Shown piece by piece: positions 1 to 6,980 of a stretch of 64,000 nt of DNA. The first letter of the stretch is position 1; each line of letters begins with the position of its first letter. Under the pieces are notes generated by a model. That model saw only the letters and a list, made by a program, of their open reading frames with translations, did no database searches and was not told the origin of the DNA. The DNA is from Streptomyces canus. Its GTDB lineage: Bacteria; Actinomycetota; Actinomycetes; Streptomycetales; Streptomycetaceae. The stretch is from NCBI RefSeq assembly GCF_030815415.1, contig NZ_JAUSWW010000001.1, positions 4,464,001 through 4,528,000 of the forward strand, read 5' to 3'. A program made the position numbers and the translations under genes.

Positions 1-673
1 GTGGGCGGGCGGTATCGCCCTGCTGGCGTGCGTGGTGTGGCCGTTCGTGGCGGTGTCGGCGCCCTCGCTCGGTCCGAAGGCCGCACTGGCGGCGGGCCCC
101 CTCCTGATCCTGGCCGTGGCCGCGCTCACCCGCGTCCGCGCGAACTGGAAGCGTGAACTGCTGCACCCCGCCCTCGCCGGTTACCGCGAGGTCCTGGGCG
201 TGGCCCGGGCCCACGGGATGCCGCCGGCGCATGTGCCGGCGTGGCTGGAGGGCAAGGCGGAGGGCGGGAGCGGGAAGGGGGCGACGCCGATTCCGTCGTA
301 CCCGGACGCCGGTGCCCCTTCCCCGCAGGGTGCCAGCGGAGGCGCGGTGCCTCCGAAACCGGCCGCGGTCACCGAGTACGAACGCCTCGCGTCCTCCGGT
401 GGCTGGCACGACGAGACGGGCTGGCTGCTGCTCTTCGCGGGCGCGGGTGGTGCGGCCTGGGCCTGGTCACAGACCGAGCCGATCGGTTACGCCGCCCTCG
501 TGCTGATCCCCGTGGCGATCGGCATCTGGCTCGCGGGCAGCCACCACGGCAGCGAGGAGACACGGCTGCGCGCGGAGGCGGTGCAGTACGTCCGGTCGGT
601 CATCGCGGCGCAGGCGGCCGGGGCGCGGGTGCCCGAACTGTCACCGGCCCTCCGGAAGTTGCTGAACGACTAG
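1..673 (+). CDS. Membrane protein, 5' end outside window
   Basis: The reading frame is open from base 2 and has no convincing start inside the window, so the gene begins upstream. The visible 220 or so residues hold a hydrophobic pair near the N-terminus, a polar Pro/Gly/Ala-rich stretch (about residues 75-115), then a second hydrophobic pair (about 130-170) and a charged C-terminal tail ending in ALRKLLND. This is the layout of a multi-pass integral membrane protein with a cytosolic or extracytoplasmic linker. I do not recognise a family. A lipoprotein gene follows 65 bp downstream on the same strand and may be co-transcribed. Confidence 0.7.
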   Translation, partial: WAGGIALLACVVWPFVAVSAPSLGPKAALAAGPLLILAVAALTRVRANWKRELLHPALAGYREVLGVARAHGMPPAHVPAWLEGKAEGGSGKGATPIPSYPDAGAPSPQGASGGAVPPKPAAVTEYERLASSGGWHDETGWLLLFAGAGGAAWAWSQTEPIGYAALVLIPVAIGIWLAGSHHGSEETRLRAEAVQYVRSVIAAQAAGARVPELSPALRKLLND

Positions 674-738
674 CACGACAGCGCGCCTTCCCCCACCCCC
701 ACCGAAGACCAAGCACCCCCCACCAAGGAGCCCCCACC

Positions 739-1470
739 ATGAAGCGAGCCGCACTCGCCCTGCCCCTGCTGACCGTCCTGTCCCTCACCACGCTGACGGC
801 GTGCGGCGACGGTGAAGGCGACGGGGGCTCGGACGCGAAGACCACCGCCGGGCCGAAGACGACGGCCTCGCAGGCGAAGCCCGCGGTGGACCCGGTGAAG
901 GAGCTGACGAAGCTGTTCGTCACGAAGGCGGAGGCCCCCGACTACACCGTCGACGAACCCGCCAAGGGCGACGCCATGGCCGAGACCCAGGAGGACATGA
1001 GCGTCGACAAGGCGTCCTGCGCGCCGCTGGCGTACGCGACCAACTACCTTCCCCTCGGCGACCCCGAGGCCTCGGTCGTCCACGTCGCCAACGACGGAAC
1101 CTTCGCGTACAACTACATCACCCTCGCCACCTACACCGAGGGCAAGGCCGAAGCCGCGATGAAGGGCCTGGCCGAGGCGGTCTCCTCGTGCACAGCGGGC
1201 TACACCGCCAAGTCCGACAAGGCGAGCACCCCCTACACCTCGGTGAAGAAGGAGACGCCGTTCCCGGACGCAGCCGCCGACGAGTCGATCGCCACCGCGT
1301 CCACCGTCAGCTACAAGGGCACACAGACCATGCGCACCCAGACCTTCCGCTTCGGCGACACGATCGTCAACTACTTCTCGATCGACACCAGCGGCTTCAT
1401 GCAGGGCCGGTCCGGCTCCGCCAAGGTCCCCACCGACCTGGTCAAGGCCCAGAACAAGAAGCTGAGCTGA
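739..1470 (+). CDS. Secreted lipoprotein of unknown function
   Basis: This encodes 243 aa starting at ATG 739, after a purine-rich AAGGAG element about 9 bases upstream. The N-terminus is a clear lipoprotein signal: basic MKR, a hydrophobic core, then the lipobox LTAC with Cys at about residue 18, followed by a Gly/Asp/Ser/Thr-rich linker. The remainder looks like a compact extracellular domain with two further cysteines, which could form one disulfide. The frame stays open upstream to 241, but that extension overlaps the previous gene and has no signal logic, so I chose 739. No family is recognised. It is probably membrane-anchored outside the cell. Confidence 0.8.
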   Translation: MKRAALALPLLTVLSLTTLTACGDGEGDGGSDAKTTAGPKTTASQAKPAVDPVKELTKLFVTKAEAPDYTVDEPAKGDAMAETQEDMSVDKASCAPLAYATNYLPLGDPEASVVHVANDGTFAYNYITLATYTEGKAEAAMKGLAEAVSSCTAGYTAKSDKASTPYTSVKKETPFPDAAADESIATASTVSYKGTQTMRTQTFRFGDTIVNYFSIDTSGFMQGRSGSAKVPTDLVKAQNKKLS

Positions 1471-1477
1471 TCACACT

Positions 1478-1493
1478 TCACCCCACCGGGTGA
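1478..1493 (+). terminator. Weak hairpin after lipoprotein gene
   Basis: A 6-bp stem (TCACCC/GGGTGA) with a CACC loop lies 8 bases after the stop codon at 1470. There is no U-tract, so this is only a possible terminator. Confidence 0.3.
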
Positions 1494-1545
1494 TCCAACG
1501 CCCTACGCGGGATCACGGTGGCCGCGTCCCCCTACCGTCCACCAC

Positions 1546-2412
1546 ATGGTCAGCTCATCCCACGAGGCGATGCACCGCATCTTCCAGGAGGACCCGGGCG
1601 TCTTCGCCCGGACCTTCCGGCGTCTCGATCTCCCCTTCCCCGACCCCGTCGCCGTGTCCCTGATGCCCACGGACCTCACCGAGATCCAGCCCACGGAACG
1701 GCGCGTGGACACCCTCCTGAGGATCGACACCGCGTCTGGCGAGAGTCATCTCCTGATCGTCGAGGCGCAGGGGAAGAAGGATCCCCGAAAGCCCGGCAGC
1801 TGGGCCTATTACGTCGCGCACCTGCGCGAGAAGTACGGCATTCCGCCCGTCCTCCTCGTGACGTGCCAGGACAGGAGCATGGCCGAGTGGGCCGCGAAAC
1901 CCTACGCCATCGGCCCGTCGTACTGGCCCACACTCACCCTCCGCCCTCTGGTTCTGGGCCCGCACAACGTCCCCGCCATCACGGACCCCTCAGCCGCCGC
2001 CCGGGACATCCCGCTCGCGACACTCAGCGCCATCACGCACGCCAAGGACCCGAACGTCCCTGCCATACTGAAAGCCCTGGCTGTCGCCCTGAAGACCATC
2101 GACGAGGAGACCGCGAGGATCTTCGCCGAGCTCACCGAACTCGGCCTCGGCAAAGCCCTGGCCGCCGAGACCTGGAGGCATCTGATGGCAGTCGACCTCT
2201 CCTTCTTCCGCTCCGAGACCTCCCAGCGTCTGCGCGCAGAGAGCCGCGCCGAGGACATCCTCCTGATCCTCACCGAACGCGGCCTCGACATCCCTGACAC
2301 CGCGCGCGAGCGGATCACGACCTGCACGGATCTGGACACCCTCCGCACCTGGCTCACCCGCGCGGTGACGGCCGACGCCGCCGAGGACCTGTTCGCGGAT
2401 GCCGGGGACTGA
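1546..2412 (+). CDS. Rpn/YhgA-like PD-(D/E)XK protein
   Basis: This 288-aa cytosolic protein resembles the RpnC/YadD-type proteins that are frequent in Streptomyces. The N-terminal half carries the nuclease-like signature: an acidic residue in RRVDTLLRI, then a hydrophobic strand followed by VEAQGKKD, which reads as the E-x-Q(K) part of a PD-(D/E)XK fold, and then a helix with Y-Y-x-x-x-L. The Rpn family includes recombination-promoting nucleases first described as transposase-like. The C-terminal half is helical and ends in an Ala/Asp-rich tail. ATG 1546 follows the lipoprotein gene by 75 bp. Whether this copy is catalytic is inference, since only the E-x-Q core is obvious. Confidence 0.65.
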   Translation: MVSSSHEAMHRIFQEDPGVFARTFRRLDLPFPDPVAVSLMPTDLTEIQPTERRVDTLLRIDTASGESHLLIVEAQGKKDPRKPGSWAYYVAHLREKYGIPPVLLVTCQDRSMAEWAAKPYAIGPSYWPTLTLRPLVLGPHNVPAITDPSAAARDIPLATLSAITHAKDPNVPAILKALAVALKTIDEETARIFAELTELGLGKALAAETWRHLMAVDLSFFRSETSQRLRAESRAEDILLILTERGLDIPDTARERITTCTDLDTLRTWLTRAVTADAAEDLFADAGD

Positions 2413-2451
2413 TACCGGCCTGGTCCCTCGAATCGAGCCGTACGACGCGTT

Positions 2452-2676
2452 GTGGTGGCAGGCTGTCTCTCCGACTTCCTCTGGGTCCTGGCGAACGGCA
2501 CAGGCCCCATGGAGGCCGTCGAGTACGACGAGCACCCCTCCCGCCCGAACGCGCTGCTGACCGCGCTCGCCGAGGCCCACGCCACCACCCCCCGCCGCCC
2601 CGCGCGCACGATCATCGCCGAGGCCAGGGCGGAGTTCCCGACGTTCAGCGAGGACATCGAGGAGCTGCGCCGCTGA
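2452..2676 (+). CDS. Small hypothetical protein
   Basis: This GTG-initiated frame encodes 74 aa and ends in IEELRR. Almost every codon ends in G or C, as in real genes here, and the opposite-strand frames look like shadows. It begins 40 bp after the PD-(D/E)XK gene and no strong ribosome binding site is visible. The C-terminal part (AEARAEFPTFSEDIEELRR) looks like an amphipathic helix. A different frame just upstream (EPYDALWWQAVSP) also looks protein-like, so this may be the 3' part of a frameshifted gene. The function is unknown. Confidence 0.4.
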   Translation: MVAGCLSDFLWVLANGTGPMEAVEYDEHPSRPNALLTALAEAHATTPRRPARTIIAEARAEFPTFSEDIEELRR

Positions 2677-2900
2677 GGCACTCCGTGCGCGTCCCGGAAT
2701 CACAGGGACGCCACGGCATCACCACGCTCCGGCAAACACCCGTCCATGCCCGGCCCAAGTCCCGCCCGCCCCTCCCCCACCCCGCTCATCAGCGCGATTC
2801 CCCTGCTTAGGATCACGGTCACGAACCCGAGCACACCCGCCCAACCCGAGCCCTGCACCGCACCGCACCGCGCCGCACCGGGGTCATGCGAGGAGTCCCG

Positions 2901-3587
2901 ATGGCAGCCCCCTCCCGCGCCGCGCACCGCTGGCAGCCGGCCCCCGGCGAGCACGAACTCGCCCGCGCCCCCGTCTCCTTCGCCACCGGCGCCGCCGACC
3001 GGGTGGCAGGGCGACGTTGGTTCCGCGACGCCGAGCGCCGGGACATCCAGACGGAGTTGCCCGGCTGGCCGGCAGGGCCCGCGTACCGGCTCCGTTCAAG
3101 GGTGATCATCGCGCTGGGCGCGACCGCACAGGTCGTCTTCGCGCTCGCGCTCATCGCCCTCGCCGCGGTGCTCGGCGGCACCGGAGTCGGCCCCAGCGCC
3201 TCCGAGTCCCTCGGCGAACCGGACGAGCCCGAGAACGAGACCCAGGACTTCCCCGTCCTGTGGGCCGCCCCCGGCACCCTCGCCCGCACCCTCCCCTGGC
3301 AGCTCGACCCCGCCCGCCGCCCGGACACGGACGTCACCCACGCCGTACTGACCGACCGCCGCCTCCTCGTCCTGGGCGCCCTCGACGATCCGACGGACCC
3401 TTGGGAAGAGGTGCTGTGGGAAACCGAGTTGAGCGGCATCGCCACCGTGGACCGTAGAAGGTTCAGCACCGCGCGACGCGACTTCCGGATCGTGTTCACG
3501 GACGGCTCCTGGTGCCGGCTCACCTCCCCAGACGGAGAACGGCTGCTCACTCACCTCTCGCCGCCGCAGGACGTCGTTTCGCACTAG
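2901..3587 (+). CDS. Membrane protein with PH-like C-terminal domain
   Basis: This encodes 228 aa from ATG 2901; an alternative start at 2886 adds five residues. One strong membrane span (IIALGATAQVVFALALIALAAVL) sits near residues 70-95, preceded by about 70 polar residues. After an acidic linker, the C-terminal domain has strands typical of a bacterial PH-like fold: HAVLTDRRLLVLGAL, then WETELSGIATVDRR and FRIVFTDGSWCRL. Such domains are common on Streptomyces membrane proteins of unknown role. It lies 59 bp upstream of another membrane protein gene on the same strand and may be its operon partner. Confidence 0.7.
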   Translation: MAAPSRAAHRWQPAPGEHELARAPVSFATGAADRVAGRRWFRDAERRDIQTELPGWPAGPAYRLRSRVIIALGATAQVVFALALIALAAVLGGTGVGPSASESLGEPDEPENETQDFPVLWAAPGTLARTLPWQLDPARRPDTDVTHAVLTDRRLLVLGALDDPTDPWEEVLWETELSGIATVDRRRFSTARRDFRIVFTDGSWCRLTSPDGERLLTHLSPPQDVVSH

Positions 3588-3646
3588 CGAAGTCCCCCAG
3601 TAGAGTGCCGCGCGTGGCAGCAGGCGGGGAACGGGGGCGCACGGCA

Positions 3647-5719
3647 ATGAGGGCGGCTGCGAAGACGAACGGCACGATCAGAGCCCGGCTTCTCACCCTC
3701 CTCACTCTCCTCGCCTTGCTCATCACGGCATTCGGCACCGCCGCCCAGGCCGCCCCGTCCGTCACCTCCACGGACACCCAGGCCGCCTATCTCGCCGCCC
3801 AGCTCCGCACCGACCCGGTCTACGTCACCGACCAACTCCCCCGCGAGATACCGCAGTCCACCGCCCCTGACTTCGCGAAAGTCGCCCAGCGCACCGGCGT
3901 ACCGACCTACGTCCTCGTTCTCCCGGCCCAGGCCACCACCGGCGTGGGACTGCTCGACGCGGTGCACGACCGCCTCGGCAAGGACGGCCTGTACGTACTG
4001 ATCGACGAGTCGACGGTTACGGAGGCCAAGGCGTACGGGGTGAAGGCCCCGGCGGCGGACGCGGCGACCGTCGCCTTCTACGAACTCCCCTACGACGCGG
4101 GCCCGTTGCGCAGCTTCGAACGCTTCACCGACGCCATCGCGCAGGGCGCCGAGAAGGCCGCGGCCCGCGCCGAGTCGGCACGTGAGAAGTACAACGCGGG
4201 CGACGAACCGGCCGACCTGTACATCGGCCCGTCCGACCGCGAGAACCAGTCGACCCTCACGGGGATGGCGATCACGGGCGTACCCCTGCTGATGCTCCTG
4301 CTGGTTCCTTATGTACGGCGATGGTGGCGCCGCCGCCCCGGAGCGGCCCCCCGCAAGCAGGACAAGCAGGCGAAGGGGAAGTCGAAGTCCTCCGGACGCT
4401 GGATCCTCGCCGTACTCGCCCTGGCCACCGCCCTAGCGATCACCCTCACCGCCCCCCTCGTCTTCGACCAGACCAGGTCCAGCGCCTCACCCCCGCCCCG
4501 GGCGATCGACCTCAACGCCCGCCTCGACCGGGTCGCGAAGGGCCTGGCCGAGGACCCGGTGTACGCGGACCCGGAGAGCCCCCGGGTACTGGACACGGCA
4601 CAGCTGGCCCAACTTCACGGCCGCATCGAGAAGTTCAGCTCCTCCAAGGGCGGCGGCCCGGTCTTCGTCGTGCTGGTCCCGCAGATCTACGAGGACGAGT
4701 CCCAGGGCGACGAGGAGGCGTTCACGGCGGCGGTCCGCGACAAGCTCGGCGGCAAGGACGGTGTCTTCATCGTCGCCGGCCCGTTGGACGGCTACATCAA
4801 CGTCTTCAACTACGGTCTGGCACTGGACACTTACAGCGCCTTCTTCGACCTCCCGGAGTCCATCTCGTACGGGGACTCGAAGGCGGACGAGGCCGACGAC
4901 CACCTCCTGGGCGAACGTCTCGACGACCTGATGGTCATCCTCGACAAGACCGCCCGCACCGACGAGCCGACCACCCCCGGCGACCCGTACCCGGCCACCG
5001 ACCCGATCGCCGAGGACGAGCTGCGCCCGCTCTACTACGGCGAGTTCTGGTCGGGCCTGTTCCTGGGCGTCCTCGCCGCGCTCCTGTTCTTCGGCCTCGC
5101 GGCGGCCGTCCTGGGCATCGTCCGCGTGCTGCTGCGGCGCCGCAATCCGGAGCCGCTCCCGACCGCGATGCTGCCCCAGGTCTCCCCGGCGGCGCCGTCG
5201 TTGTCGTATCTGCGCGAGACGGCGACGACCGAGATCCGCGCCATGACCACCGCCTTCGGTACCGGCGAGACCGCGGACGCCCGGTCCCTCGACCGCTACG
5301 AGGCGACGATGGTGCTGGTCGATGAAGCCTCCGCAGCGGGCGGCTCGGGCGAGGACCTCGACGTCCTTCGGCCCGCCGCCCTCGTCGTGATCATCGTCCT
5401 CGCCCGGGCCACCCGCGCCGCCCTCGCGGACGAAGACACCACCCGCTGCTGCGGCGTGAACCCCCTGCACGGCCCGGCGAAGTCCAGCCGCCACGTACGG
5501 GTGTCGACGGAGGGCAACCGTCGCAGGATGCTCCCGCTCTGCGACCGTTGCCTCAACGACACGGCCCCGAACGACTATCCCGCCCTGCTCCTGACCCTGC
5601 CGGCCCCGGACGACGACTCGCAACGCACCCCGTACTACGAGGACGACCTGCTGTCCGCAGCCCCCGAGGGCTACACCAAGCTCGGCCGCAAGGTGCGGGA
5701 GTCGGCACTCGCCCACTGA
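3647..5719 (+). CDS. Large membrane protein with duplicated TPM-like domain
   Basis: This encodes about 690 aa from ATG 3647 (GTG 3614 is an in-frame alternative). A signal peptide or anchor (LLTLLTLLALLITAFGTAAQAA) is followed by an extracytoplasmic domain, a membrane span, a basic linker, another span, a second extracytoplasmic domain, a third span and a cytosolic tail. The two external domains share a pattern: L-x-x-DPVYx, then a strand ending LVLP or VLVPQ, then a D-R/K-LGxKDGx(Y/F)(V/I) strand. They therefore look like an internal duplication of a TPM-like fold. The tail has a Cys-rich cluster (RCCGVNPLHG and LCDRCLND) that could bind zinc. The function is unknown. Confidence 0.7.
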   Translation: MRAAAKTNGTIRARLLTLLTLLALLITAFGTAAQAAPSVTSTDTQAAYLAAQLRTDPVYVTDQLPREIPQSTAPDFAKVAQRTGVPTYVLVLPAQATTGVGLLDAVHDRLGKDGLYVLIDESTVTEAKAYGVKAPAADAATVAFYELPYDAGPLRSFERFTDAIAQGAEKAAARAESAREKYNAGDEPADLYIGPSDRENQSTLTGMAITGVPLLMLLLVPYVRRWWRRRPGAAPRKQDKQAKGKSKSSGRWILAVLALATALAITLTAPLVFDQTRSSASPPPRAIDLNARLDRVAKGLAEDPVYADPESPRVLDTAQLAQLHGRIEKFSSSKGGGPVFVVLVPQIYEDESQGDEEAFTAAVRDKLGGKDGVFIVAGPLDGYINVFNYGLALDTYSAFFDLPESISYGDSKADEADDHLLGERLDDLMVILDKTARTDEPTTPGDPYPATDPIAEDELRPLYYGEFWSGLFLGVLAALLFFGLAAAVLGIVRVLLRRRNPEPLPTAMLPQVSPAAPSLSYLRETATTEIRAMTTAFGTGETADARSLDRYEATMVLVDEASAAGGSGEDLDVLRPAALVVIIVLARATRAALADEDTTRCCGVNPLHGPAKSSRHVRVSTEGNRRRMLPLCDRCLNDTAPNDYPALLLTLPAPDDDSQRTPYYEDDLLSAAPEGYTKLGRKVRESALAH

Positions 5720-5794
5720 CACGAGACGTGCCGCTCTCCCGGCGTGCTGCCAGACGTACCGCGCTGCCGGCGGCAAGGCTGACGAGGGGGCACT

Positions 5795-6160
5795 TCACTC
5801 GCACCAGCGGCTGTCCTCCCGATCCGCGGTGATCTCGACCTGGAGGGTCCCCTCGTCCGGCCCCCAGACCGTCAGATACCCGGTCGTATCGCCGACCGAT
5901 TTCGCGAAGCAGTCCCCGGCCACGGCCCGCCAGCCCTGCGCGGACGCCCCCGGAGGCTCGGCGAGGATCTCGCCGTCGGGGCCGGCCAGCAGGGGGAACC
6001 TGACCCCTGAAGGCAAAGGCCGGCGCAGCCGCCTTTGCCTTCAGGGGCGCGGGGAACTGCGCGACAAGCCACGACGAACCCGCACCCGCCGCACAACGGC
6101 CCCCACCACCCCCTGGGCGCCCGGCACCAACACCAGCCGTACCCCACTGTGCATACGCAT
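5795..6160 (-). pseudogene. Small gene interrupted by dispersed palindromic repeat
   Basis: Reading leftwards from ATG 6160, an open frame begins MRMHSGVRLVLVPGAQGVVG and then runs into a repeat sequence where a TGA (6041-6043) stops it. The same frame resumes after the repeat and continues through 73 codons that look genuinely coding (LLAGPDGEILAEPPGA, then AGDCFAKSVGDTTGY, ending EDSRWCE). Both halves are in register (48 codons apart). The simplest reading is a single small gene disrupted by insertion of the repeat at about 6004-6092. Alternatively the distal part could be a short separate gene starting with TTG at 6016. The product is unknown. Confidence 0.5.
6004..6092. repeat. Dispersed Streptomyces repeat with 17-bp palindrome
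   Basis: A perfect 17-bp inverted repeat (6004-6020 and 6031-6047, 10-base loop) starting CCCCTGAAGGCAAAGG is followed directly by GGGGCGCGGGGAACTGCGCG (from 6044) and an AGCCACGACGAACCCGCAC tail. The latter module recurs at 52377-52475 and, in an extended variant, at 33426-33496. Confidence 0.8.
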
Positions 6161-6220
6161 GGCGGGGGACGTTAGCGCACGCCGGACGCCCGCGCGGCAT
6201 CCACCCACGGCCCGCTACCG

Positions 6221-6772
6221 CTACCGCGCCGCCCGACTCTCCCCCTTGCCCTTCTTGCGCAGCGCGCGCCGCCGCCCCCGCCGCTCCGCCTCCCCGGCCT
6301 CGACCAGGGCCCGACGCCGGCGGTCACAGAGCAGACCGAGGAGCCCCGCGGTGACGGCGTAGGCGAGGAAGGCGGTGCCGGTCCCCGGGAGGTATTCGCA
6401 CGTGTACGAGCGGCAGTTCCTGCTGGGCAGCCCGCTGAACAGCAACAGGGCCGGCCCGAGCGCCGCGGCCCAGCAGACGGCACTCCCGAAGGCCCGGGCG
6501 AGCCGCAACGGCTGCCCTTCGCCCGCCTTCTTCGCGGCCCCGGCCCCGAAGACCAGGGCCCCTCCGATCCAGCCGAGCACGCTCACGATCCCCAACGCAC
6601 CCCCGGCCACCCACGCCCCGCCGGGTACGTCCACCAGCACCGGGACCGCCTCCCGTGCGAGCCCCCGCCCGACTCCGAGAACAAGCAGGAGTACGGCCAG
6701 GAGGGCAACCAGAAAGAGGACACCCCCGGCGATCCCGAACCCGTCCCGCACCCGAAACCGACTGCCTGCCAT
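6221..6772 (-). CDS. Four-span membrane protein of the 'WPGGAWGF' family, copy 1
   Basis: This 183-aa protein starts at ATG 6772 (MAGSRFRVRDGFG). The frame is open further upstream, but the homologous start in its paralog supports this choice. It has four hydrophobic segments and a conserved cysteine-containing extracytoplasmic loop (LPSRNCRSYTCEYLPGTG), and it ends in a very basic tail (RRRALRKKGKGESRAAR). It is clearly paralogous to the protein at 15782-16342: both share FRVRDGF, the P-G-G-A-W turn, the N-C-x-S-Y...CEY-x-PGTG loop and the KKGKGxSRAAR tail. No known function. Its neighbours are a broken gene and, divergently, an exported nuclease. Confidence 0.7.
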   Translation of the reverse strand: MAGSRFRVRDGFGIAGGVLFLVALLAVLLLVLGVGRGLAREAVPVLVDVPGGAWVAGGALGIVSVLGWIGGALVFGAGAAKKAGEGQPLRLARAFGSAVCWAAALGPALLLFSGLPSRNCRSYTCEYLPGTGTAFLAYAVTAGLLGLLCDRRRRALVEAGEAERRGRRRALRKKGKGESRAAR

Positions 6773-6980
6773 CTCAGCCCCGTACTCCCGATCCCGCCGG
6801 CTGCGCCGCACCCACCTGTTCCCAGGATTTAACCTCCGCCCTCTTGGCGCCCCCACTTCTACGCGCGTAACTTGAGCCGACTCCCCACGGTCCCCCCACG
6901 CCCCCCCGCCACAAGTACCGCCGACCGAAGGCGCGTTGTCGCACCCGCCGTCCGACGCCCGATCCGAGGAGACCGCCAGC

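Noticed and set aside
241..738. Long N-terminal extension of the lipoprotein frame
   Set aside because: It overlaps the preceding gene in another frame and would bury the lipobox; the signal-peptide start at 739 is far better.
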